Assembly: GCF_022458985.1 (NCBI RefSeq)
Contig: NC_061787.1
Location: 2,574,001-2,638,000, forward strand
Direction: 5' to 3'
Length of the DNA stretch: 64,000 nucleotides
Source of the DNA: Mugil cephalus
Lineage: Eukaryota > Chordata > Actinopteri > Mugiliformes > Mugilidae
The notes beneath the pieces are model-generated. The model had not been told where the DNA came from. It ran no database searches and was given only the letters and a program-made list of their open reading frames with translations. The position numbers were made by a program, and so were the translations under genes. Numbering within the stretch: the first letter of the stretch is position 1; each line of letters begins with the position of its first letter. Shown piece by piece: positions 1 through 13,000 of this stretch.

Positions 1-1939
1 ACCGAAGCGCGGTGAGTGTTTATATTCTTCTTCTTCGTCGTCTTCTGTCTTTTTCTCTTCTTCATGTGGACCGTGAAGTGAAAACGAGTTTGATTCAATC
101 ATTGGAACGAACGTGTGAATTAATTAATTAATTACTAGTTGTCGTTGTGCTGCTTTTACTAAAATGCGTAGTTTATGTTTCACTTCCTGATTTCAGCAAG
201 ACTTGTCATAGACCATATAGATTGTTATTATTATTATTATTATCATATAAAATCGTATCGAACTTTATTTATGTAGCACTTTTAATACGGATGTAACACA
301 CATCAACAAACAACCCCAGAAACAAAGACACACGCATGCGCGCACAGACACGCGCATGCGCACACCAAACGTTCAATATATAACTGACGAGCATAAAATA
401 TAAACATATATTGGTTGATGAATTAAGATATTTTGTTACGTGTATATTTTATTATTATATGAAAGTGTAAATCTTAAACATTTAATCAGAATTGAACAGT
501 TTAAAGTTTTTCATGAAACAACTAAAATGCAAACACGCATGGAACAGCTGTGTTTCCCCTCAGGTTTCAGTGGGTTTTAGGAGACGATGCAGATGGAAGC
601 ACTGAAACTTAAATGAATCACAGTGACCATGTGTAGACCTGTTCTAAACTCACTGCCTGGACATGTAGAGAGGAGGAGCTCACCTGAGCAGGTGATCAAG
701 TTTCATGAGAACAGGGAGGGAACTCAGAGGCTGACGAAACAAACACACAGACAGAAATGTGTTTGTGTTAGAATCTCGTTGGTGGTTTTGGAGTTTGTCT
801 CTTGAAAGACTTGTTGTTCCAGATTCTTGTCAGTGGTTCATGTTTCAGACTGACTCTGTTAGAGAAGGATCACATATGATTCTAGAGCATATGTCTTCAA
901 CTGGGGGTGTGTGGATGTACTGCAGGGGGGTCGCAAAGTCTTTCGTTTTCATTTACCCCCACAAATTTCTTTCAATATACATTAAATACACATAAACGTG
1001 AATTCAACATATTTTAGTAAAGTGATAAGGGATAATATTAAATATTAATATTAAATACAAAATTCTAATAATAATGTATATTTACAGGTTGACACTGCAT
1101 CATGTGTTTCTTTCAATGTAACTGAACAATTATTTGAACTTTTGAAAATTTCTTCATTTCACAATACTTCATATCCACAAAAAGACAGAAACGACTGTCC
1201 TGTAAATGAGATAAATTAGGCTTTTAGTTTGTTTAATATAAGACCCTGGTGTAGTCCTGTTCTATAGGAAGGTAACCTTAAATGACTTGTTTTGTGATCT
1301 GGTTCATATATAGAAAATAAAATCAACTTGACCGTCACTGTGAAATGTGGAACTTCCCTTGACCTTGAACTTATCAGCAGTTTGGACCATTTTTAAGTGG
1401 TGCACCCACAGTCAGATGTTTTATTCAGAAGGAAAATGAGCTGGCTATTTGAATGGAATCTGGAGCATTTAGTGTCTGTGCTGCCACGTAGAGTGTTCTA
1501 GATGAAGGGATGAGAACAGTTTTGGTTTCACCTTGAATTTCTGGAGTTGTCTGAGAAATAAATGTCTGTTCTGTTGATGCACTTCAAAGTCCATCAGAGT
1601 GTGATGCTGATATGTGTGAGAAGACGTAGGACTAAATGTGTGAGGGTTGCCCTGAGATATAGATGAGGGCTGCAGTGTTGGCTGGGGCTCTGTGTCTGAA
1701 GCTTCTGATAGTCGTGGTGACACTAAGTGCCTGCTGCTTGGTGCTGGATATGATATCTATGATGGATGCAATACAAATAAAATATATTCATATTCATATT
1801 CATATTCCTATTATTATTATTATTATTATTATGATAAGTTTTGTGTTACAGATCAGTTAATATGGAGTCAAACAGCCTCGTAAAGATCCTCAATCTCATG
1901 GTGTAAAACTTAAACCAGTTCTCGGAATTGCAGCTGTAT

Positions 1940-1991
<52 letters not shown>

Positions 1992-2029
1992 CATGTAACT
2001 TCCAGTAAATGTAGATAGGATAAGCATAC
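1..2029. other. Intergenic stretch left of the NLR gene
   Basis: No supportable coding exon was found here. The stretch is AT-rich with short ORFs only. The first bases (1-12) precede a good donor-like GTGAGTG and resemble the end of the candidate NLR 5' exon at 2030-2112, including a following CT/TTC-rich tract. A second copy of an NLR first exon may therefore begin just outside the window. Bases around 660-700 contain a stretch similar in style to NLR 5' exons (an ACCTGAGCAGG motif, also seen near 2030), but no gene model follows from it. Confidence 0.5.
1943..1989. repeat. (CA)n microsatellite
   Basis: Uninterrupted CA dinucleotide repeat of roughly 23 units, directly visible. It lies just upstream of the candidate NLR 5' exon and is likely polymorphic. 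Confidence 0.97.
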
Positions 2030-2112
2030 CTGAGCAGGTGATTCAGCGCGGAGCAGGGAAAATGAAAGTGTTCAGTTAGATTGTTCAGAGAAGAAAAACT
2101 GACTGAAGCAGG
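2030..2112 (+). other. Candidate non-coding first exon of the NLR gene
   Basis: The segment ends in a strong donor (AGG|GTGAGT at 2112/2113) after a GACTGAAGCAG stretch. A related stretch, GAAGCGCG before GTGAGTG, stands at the extreme left of the window. Both are followed by CT/TTC-rich tracts. It sits about 1.7 kb upstream of the first coding exon and has no long ORF, so it would be 5' untranslated. The left boundary is a guess; assignment to the NLR gene is inferred from position and resemblance. Confidence 0.35.
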
Positions 2113-2123
2113 GTGAGTGTGAA

Positions 2124-2168
2124 TCTTCTTCTTCTTCTTCTTCTTCTTCTTCTTCTTCTTCTTCTTCT
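2124..2168. repeat. (CTT)n microsatellite
   Basis: About 14 uninterrupted CTT units immediately after the donor-like site at 2113, visible directly in the sequence. Confidence 0.95.
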
Positions 2169-2189
2169 GAGAGGCAACCCTGTTACATG

Positions 2190-3310
2190 CCTGTTTTTTA
2201 CCTAAATGTCTTCACCTTAGTATCAAAGTCCACTTGAAACGGACTTTTCCTCTGGTGCGGAGCTGTTGTGTAGGTGTGAATACAAATCAGGGGACTCTGG
2301 CGCAGACCAAACAAGTGAACCCAGACCACCTCTGCAGCTGGGACTCGGTTCACTTGCTTGGTCCGCTTCTTTGTCCTGTGAATGCAATCTTTCTGAACCA
2401 AATGCAACATCTGAAAGCCTTTTTGGATTAAACAGGCTTTCGTTTGTAACAGTTCACCATACACACAAAGAGGATCTTTTCAGGACAACAGTACCTTTTA
2501 ATGTAATTAATATCTAAGGAAAGACTGACCCCGCCTTTGAAACCACCAATACAACACACAAAAGCCTGACACGTGTAGGGCGCCCCGCGTTTAATTAACA
2601 GAAATAATGTCCTTTTTTACATTATATAAATTCAGAATAATTCCAAATCTAACGAAAAAACTTAAATTTGTGCCATTCAACCCACTGTTGAATGTTAAAT
2701 GTTTAAATTATATTAAGTTTGTTTAACTTCATGGCATTGGCGGCCGTGAAGTTAAACGAATTTAATATAATCCATTCGCTGCAGGTGTCCAAAGGAAAAA
2801 TAAGTGCAAAATGTGCCAATAAGTGCAAATAAGCTACAAAATGTTTAGATCGGTCATCAGTCGTTTTATTCATTCATTCATTCGTTTCTATTTTATACCA
2901 AGAATGACCAATGGGTCAACGTGGGGCCCAGAAGAGAGCACTGCCTCCTCGATATATGGTCGGAAGAGAGCATGTATCAGCTGCTTGATGCACAAAAATA
3001 CCAACGTCTACGGGCAAATTGCCGAGAGAATGTGTGAGGCAGGCTTTACTCGGACTCCAACGCAGTGTCGGCTTAAAGTGAAAAAAGCCAAAGATCCCGC
3101 CAATAATTTTTATCCAGTGACTGAGCGGCTACGGGACACATGTTGGTCTGTTTACAATATTGGTCCCCTTGTCAAAAAATGCAATGTGAACACAAACCGA
3201 ACCAAGTTTTTTGAAGAGGACTGGACCAAAACAAAGTGAACTATCGGACTTTCCTGGTGTGAATACGCCCTTGTATTCCACCAGAAGGTTTTAAAAGCGA
3301 ACCTTCAAAA
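2190..3310 (+). mobile_element. Decayed transposon with Myb/SANT-like ORF (Harbinger-type candidate)
   Basis: An ORF at 2823-3239 contains a segment (from about 2904) with tryptophan-centred and Q-C-R-x-K-V-K-K features typical of Myb/SANT-like domains carried by PIF/Harbinger-class elements: VYGQIAERMCEAGFTRT followed by TQCRLKVKKAKD. The first SANT tryptophan is kept (STWGPEE). Flanks at 2260-2285 and 3258-3275 share a GGTGTGAATAC stretch in the same orientation. No transposase nuclease domain is present, so this is a remnant. Boundaries are approximate. It could instead be a captured MSANTD-type gene fragment. Confidence 0.5.
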
Positions 3311-3856
3311 TGCCCTAGGTGAATAGTTTAAAGTTTTGGCTGTAGTTCACCTCCAATGATTCAGACTTGGCAACCAGCAACAAGTGCTTGAAGGTGATAT
3401 TGTGCAAGAGAAGTAAAACCTTGAGGTTGATGAACACCGATTAGCATTTTATTAAAAGCTGAGAAATGTAGCGTCTTTAATAGCCTGACAGACCACACGC
3501 CACTGATTTATTAGAATAATTATGACAATATGTTGTGAATTTTGTTTTCTATTGGTTAATTTATTTCTTAGTCTTAGTTGTGTTTACATTATTTACATTA
3601 ATATTCTGTTCACTAACACGACACTAAATGTCTTAAAAATAAAAAGGCACCATTTTTGGACAAAGTTTGTAAGTTTTCATTCTTTAAGCACCAGCACCAT
3701 TTCAAAAGTACCAGTTTGGATAAAAGTTTAATGATACCTCAGTTCCCTATTTAAAAGTCATCAGGTGAACCGGGTCCTTGGTGTGTTATGGTAACTATTG
3801 TCTTACTGGAACTGAAGTTGGTGTAAACTCAGTGTTTCTGCTTTATCTCTTATCAG
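3311..3856. other. Upstream flank/intron of the NLR gene, no gene seen
   Basis: AT-rich sequence without a supportable ORF. It ends in a good acceptor (TTATCAG at about 3850-3856) leading into the first coding exon. Confidence 0.5.
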
Positions 3857-3871
3857 ACTGGAGATCAGGAG

Positions 3872-4053
3872 ATGGAAGAAGAGGAGAACTGGAAGTTGGA
3901 GGGAGAGGAGGACTGGAAGATGGAGGAAGAGGAGGACAGGAAGTTGGAAGAAGTGGAGGACTGGAAGATGGAGGAAGAGGAGGACAGAATCATCAACTTC
4001 TCCAAAGACAGACCTCTAAACTTAAGGAAGGAACCTGGACCCTTAGACACAAA
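3872..4053 (+). CDS. NLR first coding exon, acidic repeat plus KDRP motif
   Basis: Acceptor at 3856, ATG at 3872 and donor AAA|GTAAGA at 4053/4054, ending in phase 2 like the exons that follow. The first ~38 residues are an internal tandem repeat of EEEED(W/R)K(L/M)E type units, unlike the usual start of fish NLR-C proteins. The last ~20 residues ([16 protein letters not shown]) match the downstream repeated exon. The exon therefore looks like a copy of the repeated exon whose 5' half was replaced or expanded by an acidic simple repeat. Confidence 0.75.
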
Positions 4054-7000
4054 GTAAGAGAACTAGTACTAACTTGATGACTCATTTTAATCACTTCTGT
4101 CTGTTCCAGGTTATTTTCTATCTCTAAAATGAAGGTGGTCGTAAAGACTGCAGAGTCTCAGCCAAACTGGAGTAAATCTGTAGGAATAAAATCATTTTAA
4201 TACCCAATCCTCTATTTTCAGAGACTGAAGTTATTGGACAAATTCTCCTAATCATAAATAAAATGCTAATTTTTAACATTTTGTCCAGAATCCTTTGCAG
4301 ACAGTGACTAAAGTCTGAGTCCTCCTTTGTTCTGCTGAGCCTGGTCTTTACTGCAGCTGTCTTCACTTGTTGATTCTTCCTTTAGTTTTGTCTTTTAAGT
4401 GAAATATGTTTAAATCAGGTTGAGGTTGACTTGACCTCTGCAGAATATTCCACTTCTTTACTTATCAAACTCCTGGGTTTCTTTCACACTATGTCTTTTG
4501 TCTCATTGTCCATCTGGACTGTGAAGCACCATCCAATCATCTTTCTTCATTTGTATTTGGTACAGTCTAATCTGGTCTTTCTGATTGAGGTTCATGAATT
4601 ATTTGCACTTGTAGAGTATTTGCTTTATGGTTGACTTGTATGACATCATTGCCTTTCATTAGAGAGTTCTTCATTTGAATGGATGTTGTGATGTGTCTTT
4701 TCTACTGCGAAAGGATCCTCAGATCCTCCACCATTGTTGTCTTGTATGGATGTCCAAGAATATTTATGTTGCAGACAACTGTCCAATCACCTTTGAGCCT
4801 CTGGGTGGGGCTGTGTTTAAAATCTTCTAATTTCTTCAGCCTCCTGAAAAGCTTAACCAAACATTTTTTATGTAATGTAACTTGATTTATCCCCCACTGT
4901 GTTTTCTTAAACATATATAGTAGAGCTACTTTTACCTTTTTTGTGATTGATGAGAATAAAAACATTTTGTTTCTGCAGAGGTCAGTACCACAAACAGAGA
5001 GCAGAGTCTACAGCATCCAGCTGTCTGTCCATGAAGAGTGACTGGTCCAAAGACAGACCTCCAGGCTTCAGTGAAGAACCTGGACCCTCAAACACAAAGT
5101 AAGAGAACTACCACTCACTTGTTCATGACTCATTTTACTCACTTCTGTCAGTTCCAGGATATTTTCTGTCCTCAATGGTTAAGTCTTAGACTTAGAGTTA
5201 GGGTCTCAAGACGCTCTACAAAAACCGACCTGAAACCTCCAGAGCAGCCTGAGGGCAATGGTTGCAGGAAAAACTCCCTTTAAACAGAAAGAAACCTTGA
5301 CCAGAACCAAGCTCATATGGAGGGACACATCTGCTGAAGGCCAGCTGGCTAGAAACAGAGAATATAGAGATAAAAGAAGAGCGGGAGAAACAAGATAAAC
5401 AAACTTCTGTCATAAATACATACATCGAGCTGAGGAAAACAGCTGGCTCAATTAGAAATAATGAGTTCTGAGTTTTCCACTTGTTTATCAGAACTGAAGA
5501 AGCTACTCGGATGAGTGGCGAAACGTCTTCAAGAAATCCTACAAGTCCAGCTGACCTTTTTCAACGCTTTTTGGATTCCTCTCATCTTCTCTCACTGCTG
5601 TCAGTCTCCTAGAAATGCTGCAATCTAATTTCAGAGGACTGTTAAAAACATGAAACTCATTATGTGCAGCAGCTGTAGTTTTTGTGTTTACTGCCAATGA
5701 AATGGCTTTACCTCAAAGTTTATCAGTGATTGACGATAATAAATATATATTTGTTTCTGCAGTGGTCAGTACCACAATCAGAGAGCAGAGTCTACAGCAT
5801 CCAGCTGTCTGTCCATGAAGAGTGACTGGTCCAAAGACAGACCTCCAGGCTTCAGTGAAGAACCTGGACCCTCAAACACAAAGTAAGAGAACTACTACTC
5901 ACTTGTTCATGACTCATTTTACTCACTTCTGTCAGTTCCAGGATATTTTCTGTCCTCAATGGTTAAGTCTTAGACTTAGAGTTAGGGTCTCAAGACGCTC
6001 TACAAAAACCGACCTGAAACCTCCAGAGCAGCCTTAGGGCGATGGTTGCAGGAAAAACTCCCTTTAAACAGAAAGAAACCTTGACCAGAACCAAGCTCAT
6101 ATGGAGGGACACATCTGCAGAAGGCCAGCTGGCTAGAAACAGAGAATATAGAGATAAAAGAAGAGCAGGAGAAACAAGATAAACAAACCTCTGTCATAAA
6201 TACATACATCGAGCTGAGGAAAACAGCTGGCTCAATTAGAAATAATGAGTTCTGAGTTTTCCACTTGTTTATCAGAACTGAAGAAGCTACTCGGATGAGT
6301 GGCGAAACGTCTTCAAGAAATCCTACAAGTCCAGCTGACCTTTTTCAACGCTTTTTGGATTCCTCTCATCTTCTCTCACTGCTGTCAGTCTCCTAGAAAT
6401 GCTGCAATCTAATTTCAGAGGACTGTTAAAAACATGAAACTCATTATGTGCAGCAGCTGTAGTTTTTGTGTTTACTGCCAATGAAATGGCTTTACCTCAA
6501 AGTTTATCAGTGATTGACGATAATAAATATATATTTGTTTCTGCAGTGGTCAGTACCACAATCAGAGAGCAGAGTCTACAGCATCCAGCTGTCTGTCCAT
6601 GAAGAGTGACTGGTCCAAAGACAGACCTCCAGGCTTCAGTGAAGAACCTGGACCCTCAAACACAAAGTAAGAGAACTACTACTCACTTGTTCATGACTCA
6701 TTTTACTCACTTCTGTCAGTTCCAGGATATTTTCTGTCCTCAATGGTTAAGTCTTAGACTTAGAGTTAGGGTCTCAAGACGCTCTACAAAAACCGACCTG
6801 AAACCTCCAGAGCAGCCTTAGGGCGATGGTTGCAGGAAAAACTCCCTTTAAACAGAAAGAAACCTTGACCAGAACCAAGCTCATATGGAGGGACACATCT
6901 GCAGAAGGCCAGCTGGCTAGAAACAGAGAATATAGAGATAAAAGAAGAGCAGGAGAAACAAGATAAACAAACCTCTGTCATAAATACATACATCGAGCTG

Positions 7001-10000
7001 AGGAAAACAGCTGGCTCAATTAGAAATAATGAGTTCTGAGTTTTCCACTTGTTTATCAGAACTGAAGAAGCTACTCGGATGAGTGGCGAAACGTCTTCAA
7101 GAAATCCTACAAGTCCAGCTGACCTTTTTCAACGCTTTTTGGATTCCTCTCATCTTCTCTCACTGCTGTCAGTCTCCTAGAAATGCTGCAATCTAATTTC
7201 AGAGGACTGTTAAAAACATGAAACTCATTATGTGCAGCAGCTGTAGTTTTTGTGTTTACTGCCAATGAAATGGCTTTACCTCAAAGTTTATCAGTGATTG
7301 ACGATAATAAATATATATTTGTTTCTGCAGAGGTCAGTACCACAATCACAGTCAGAGAGCAGAGTCTACAGAATCCAGCTGTCTGTCTATGAAGAGTGAC
7401 TGGTCCAAAGACAGACCTCCAGGCTTCAGTGAAGAACCTGGACCCTCAGACACAAAGTAAGAGACTGTTTCTACTGTAAACTGACCTGATGGAAGATGAT
7501 GATTTTAGGATGAAATGTTCTGCTGAAAGATTCATAGTCATGATGCAGATGTTTTAGTGCAGGTAGGTCAGATCCTAGTCTGGGTTTTAGAACCAGGAAG
7601 TAATGATAGTATTTCTGTAGTAAAACACCTGAGAACCTCCATTTCAGAATGTCCACTCATCAATATTCAGATATATTTGTCCTAATGTTGAAGTGTGTAA
7701 AGATTTCCAGCTGGGTACTAGTGGATGGATTGAACTGCAGTTTTCTCATCCTCCCATAGTCAGTGTGTAGCAACCAGCCAGTATAGTTAGAATGTGATCT
7801 TTATCTGATCAATCCTCCCTATCAGTCCAGTTTACTGTCAGTAACACTTCTTAGACTCTTCTAAGCTCAGTTCAGACTGAACTAACTCAAGCTTCAACAG
7901 TGAAGGACAGAATCATCTCTCTTTGATGGAAGGCTTTTACTGTGAAGTCTCTGCAGGACGTGTTGAGTTTATATTAACAGCAAATAGCAGGTAGATCACT
8001 CAGTGTTTAATAAGACAGACAGATATGAAAAACAGTTCATTGGTGTTGATGAAAACAGGAGAGTTGAAATCAAAGGAAGTCAATTCAGACTTTTCATGTT
8101 TCATGAGCGTCTGAGCTTCTGGACAGTGATGTCAAATGTTGATATTTTTCACCAACAATCTGTAAATAATTTTAATGATGAAGAAATGTGTTGACAGAGA
8201 GAGGAGGAGTCATGTTTCTGTGGAGGAGCAGCTGTCCTGCTGTGCTTTGTGTCAGGACGTCCTGAAGGATCCAGTCTCTACCAGCTGTTTCTGCAGACAG
8301 TGCATCACCTCATACTGGGACCAGTCTGCTTCATCAGGACACTCCTCCTGTCCCCAGTGTGGAAAAAAATCCAGAACAAGTAAGACTCTACATCTGTCTG
8401 CTGATGGAATCTTGGATGGATAAATGTTCTTAGATTCCCATAGTTTTATTTATTCTATTTTGTTTCCCTGCACTTCACCACCAGCCTTATTTTACGCGTT
8501 ACTGATCTTTGTCACTTACTGCTGATATAAATTAATCTGTTCCTGCTGTAACCAACCACTAAGAGGCTTTTATTGTGAAACAACCAGAGGAAATGTTCCT
8601 CTAAAAATGAGTTATTATGAGTAGAAGAAACTCTTTAAATTCAATTTTCTGTTCTTTGTGACTTCCAACAGGGATGACTGTTTTCTTTCTGTCTCACATT
8701 TGTTCTACTTTCCAGCTGATGTTGGTCTTCAGGAGGTTTTAGATGAACATAAGATCAGTCTGAGGATGAGATGTGAACGTGTGACTGAAGGAACTGATGT
8801 AACAGGAGGAAGAACCCTCCTCAACAGGATCTACACTGAGCTCTACATCACAGAGGGACAGATTGAAGAGGTTAATACCCAACATGAGATGAAGCAGCTT
8901 GAGACAGCTTCCAAGATGGAGGCCCTCCATGACACTCCAATCAGGTGCCACGATATCTTTAAAGCCTCACCTGACCAACAGAGACACATCAGAGTGGTTC
9001 TGACCTACGGCGTTGCTGGCGTTGGAAAAACCTTCTCAGTGCAGAAGTTCACTCTGGACTGGGCAGAGGGTTTGGAAAACATCGATGTTAGTGTGGTGAT
9101 TGTGCTTTCGTTCCGGGAGCTGAACTTGATCAAAGATGAGCAGTACAGTCTTCTCAGGCTGCTCCATGTTTTCCATCCAACATTACAGAAGGTCACAGCA
9201 GAGGAGCTGGCTGTCTGGAAACTTTTGTTCATCTTTGACGGCCTGGATGAAAGCAGACTTTCACTGGACTTCAACAACAGTGAGGTTGTGTCTGATGTCA
9301 CACAGAAGGCATCAGTCAACGTGCTGCTGACAAACCTCATCAAGGGGAACCTGCTTTCCTCGGCTCTGGTCTGGATCACTTCCAGACCTGCAGCTGCCAA
9401 TCAGATCCCTCCTACATGTGTTGACAGGGTAACAGAAGTACGAGGCTTCACTGACGCCCAGAAGGAGGAGTACTTCAGGAGGAGGTTCAGTGATGAAGAG
9501 CTGTCCAGCAGAATCATCTCCCACATCAAGACCTCCAGGAGCCTCCACATCCTGTGTGGAGTCCCAGTCTTCTGCTGGATCACTGCTACAGTTCTGGAGC
9601 ACATGTTGACTACAGAGCAGAGAGGAGAGCTGCCCAAGACCCTGACTGACATGTACTCACACTTTGTGACGGTTCAGACAAAGAGGAAGAAGAACAAGTA
9701 CCATGAGGGACATGAGACAAGTCCACAGGAGCTAATGGAGGCTGACAGGGAAGTTCTTCTGAAGCTGGGGAGGCTGGCATTTGAACATCTGGAGGATGGA
9801 AACATCATGTTCTACCAAGAAGACCTGGAGCGCTGTGGTCTGGATGTGACAGAGGCCTCAGTGTACTCAGGAGTTTTTACAGAGATCTTCAAAAGAGAGA
9901 GTGTGATCTTCCAGAAATCAGTCTACTGCTTTGTTCATCTGAGCATTCAAGAGTTTCTGGCTGCAGTCTACATGTTCCACTGTTACACCAACAAGAAGAT

Positions 10001-13000
10001 AAAGGTTCTGAAGGACTTCCTCGGGAGAGATCACCACGACTTCACTAAGTCTCTGGATGACTTTCTGTATGGAGCCATGAAGAAATCCCTGCTCAGTACA
10101 AATGGTCACCTGGACCTGTTTGTTCGCTTCCTTCATGGCCTCTATCTGGAGTCCAACCAGAGACTCTTAGGAGGTCTGCTGGGCCGGACAAAGAACAGTC
10201 CAGAAATCATCCAGAGAGCCATCAACAAGCTGAAGAATATGAGGAGTAGTAAAATGTCTCCTGACAGAAGCATCAACATCTTCCACTGTCTGATGGAGAT
10301 GAACGACCTCTCAGTTCATCAGGAGATCCAAGAGTTCCTGAAGTCAGAGAACAGACCGTCGAAGGAACTCTCTGAGATCCACTGCTCAGCTCTGGCCTAC
10401 ATGCTGCAGATGTCAGAGGAGGTTCTGGATGAGTTGGACCTGATGATGTACAACACAACAGAGGAGGGACGACTGAGACTGATCCCAGCTGTGAGGAACT
10501 GCAGAAAGGCTCAGTGAGTCCTGATCATTGACACAATAATCAGATGTTCATCAGATGATCACTTCACTCTGTTTCATACTCATTCAGTCTGGATCTAGAA
10601 TGGAAATGATGTGATTTTATAACAGAGTTATATGTTTTCTAATCACAGATTAAGTGGATGTGGACTCTCAGAGACTCACTGTGAAGTTGTGGCCTCAGCT
10701 CTGAAGTCCAACCCTTCCTATCTGACAGAGCTGGACATGAGAAATAATGACCTGGAGGATTCAGGAGTGAAGCATCTGTCTGCTGGACTGGGGAGTCCAA
10801 ACTGTAGACTGGAGACTCTGAGGTCAGTTCACTGACTGGAGCTGTTAGAGGTTTTCTTTATTTATTCACTTCAAATCATTGACTGATGTGTCAAATGTTC
10901 TTTAGTTGATAAATGTTGATGAGTGGACGTTCTGAAATGGAGGTTCTCAGGTGTTTTACTACAGAAATACCATCAGTGCTTCCTGGTTCTAAAACCCAGA
11001 CTAGGATCTTACCTACCTGCACTAAAACATCTGCATCATGACTATCAATCTTTCAGCAGAACATTTCTGCTTCATCCTAAAATCATCATCTTCCATCAAG
11101 TCAGTTTACAGTATAAACAGTCTCTTACTTTGTGTCTGAGGGTCCAGGTTCTTCACTGAAGAATGGAGGTTTGGGTTTAGACCTGTCACTCTTCATAGAC
11201 AGACAGCTGGATACTGTAGACTCTGCTCTCTGTCTGTGGTACTGACCTCTGTAGAAAATATGTATTAGTACGACACATTACAATACAACAAGATTTAATT
11301 TATCTCACAGTTGGGGATAAATAAAATTACAGTCATATAAAGAACATTTGCTTAACATGAGAACTGTCAGTTTTAACTTGAAGTTTTTCAGTAGTCTGAA
11401 GAAATTACATTTTAAATATAGTCCTGCAGCTTCAGAGGCTCAAAAGTGATTGGAGAGTTGTCTGCAACATAAATATTCTTGAACATCCATAGAAGACAAC
11501 ACTGAGAGAGGATCTCAGGATCTGAAGTCTGAAGAAGACCTGGAACGACTCCTGAGCTGAAGAATACAATATCATCTGTAGAACAAAGTGAGATCATGAG
11601 CAGGAATGAGTTCCAATGGCTCAGAGTCACTTGTGTTTATTGATGATGTGACAAACGCACTGGATGAATTCTGAAGTAGAGAGATATTCAGACAAATGAA
11701 GAAAGATGATTGGATGGTGCTTCACAGTCCATATGGACAATGAGCCGTGACATAGTGTGAAAGAAACCCAGGAGTTTGTGGAGTAAAGAAGTGGAATATT
11801 CTGCAGAGGCCAAGTCAAACTCAACCTGATTTAAACATGTTTCACTTAAAAGACAAAACTAAAGGTAGAATCAACAAGTGAAGACAGTAAAGACCAGGCT
11901 CAGCAGAACAAAGGAGGAAACCTATTCTGCGTTGATGTGCATGGACAGACAGATAGGAAAAGCAGTTTATTAGTGTTGATGAAAACAGTAGAGTTGAAAT
12001 CAAAGGAAGTAATTCAGTGCGTTTACATGCATGTAAAAAAAAAACAAAAAAAAAAAAACGAATTATTGCCTTAATCGGACTATAACAGGAGAACTTAAGT
12101 GCATGTAAACAGGTTACTCCGATTCTCATTATCCGATTGAGACAACCAGATAATGCATTTGGAATTCGGTTTTCTCCGCCATGTATACAGTGAATCGCAT
12201 TTTTCCATCGGATAATGCGTGTGCGCAATACCCGAACGAGGCTTTTTTTTTTCATACATTCTGTAGTTGACTCATTAAGGTTTTTAAATAGAGTCTCTGA
12301 TTAGTTGGGGGAAAAATGCAAAAAGTGTTCCAACTGTCCATGTTGTCCCCTAAACAATGCTGTCAGGTAGGCCTATTTAAAGAAATAAAAATAAAAAACT
12401 GACTACGCGGACTACGTGGTGACTGCCAGTCGTTTAGTGATTCTCCAGAAAACACAGATGTCCAGTCCACCCCCATGTACAGCTACACTTCAGAATGTTG
12501 TGAGGAGAGGCAATGCTGCTCCAACGTCTGTTCCCTCTGTTTGTGTGCATCGCGGAGCCATACATACAGAGTCAACAGAAAGAGGCAGGAGGGACTGATA
12601 ACATGAACTATCCGAGACCAGAATCTATATGTGCATGTATTTTTTGTTAATTTCTAAAATAGACGCTCTGGACTGGATGTAAAAAAATGGACATGTGCAG
12701 GTAAATGAGGACGTTCACCCTGCATGCTGCAACCATGTAATGTTACAGCCGATCACGGACAGCTTTATCAGATCTTGATTAACCTCCGGATACCAAAACT
12801 TGGCACCGAAAGATGAGGCATGTTTTGATACTTGGTACTACCGAAGCATTTTGGTCGGTTCCACAAAAGAACCGAAGTTGGGTACCCGGCCCTACCCTTC
12901 CCCACTGATGATAAAAACTAAATACACAGTCACAGACTGTTATTGATGTTGTTGAGTCAGACTGACAGAAGGCTGCTGCTCTGAGTCACCATCAAACACA

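Noticed and set aside
3865-4077. Gly-rich plus-strand and Ser-rich minus-strand ORFs over the acidic NLR exon
   Set aside because: Other frames of the same GA-rich repeat; only the Glu-rich frame joins the next exon in phase.
5038-5283. ORFs starting [13 protein letters not shown] in each 784-bp unit (5038, 5822, 6606)
   Set aside because: They are the wrong frame of the NLR repeated exon; the correct frame ([14 protein letters not shown]) has splice borders and joins its neighbours.
9005-9652. Minus-strand ORFs across the NACHT exon
   Set aside because: Shadows of the FISNA-NACHT frame on the opposite strand.
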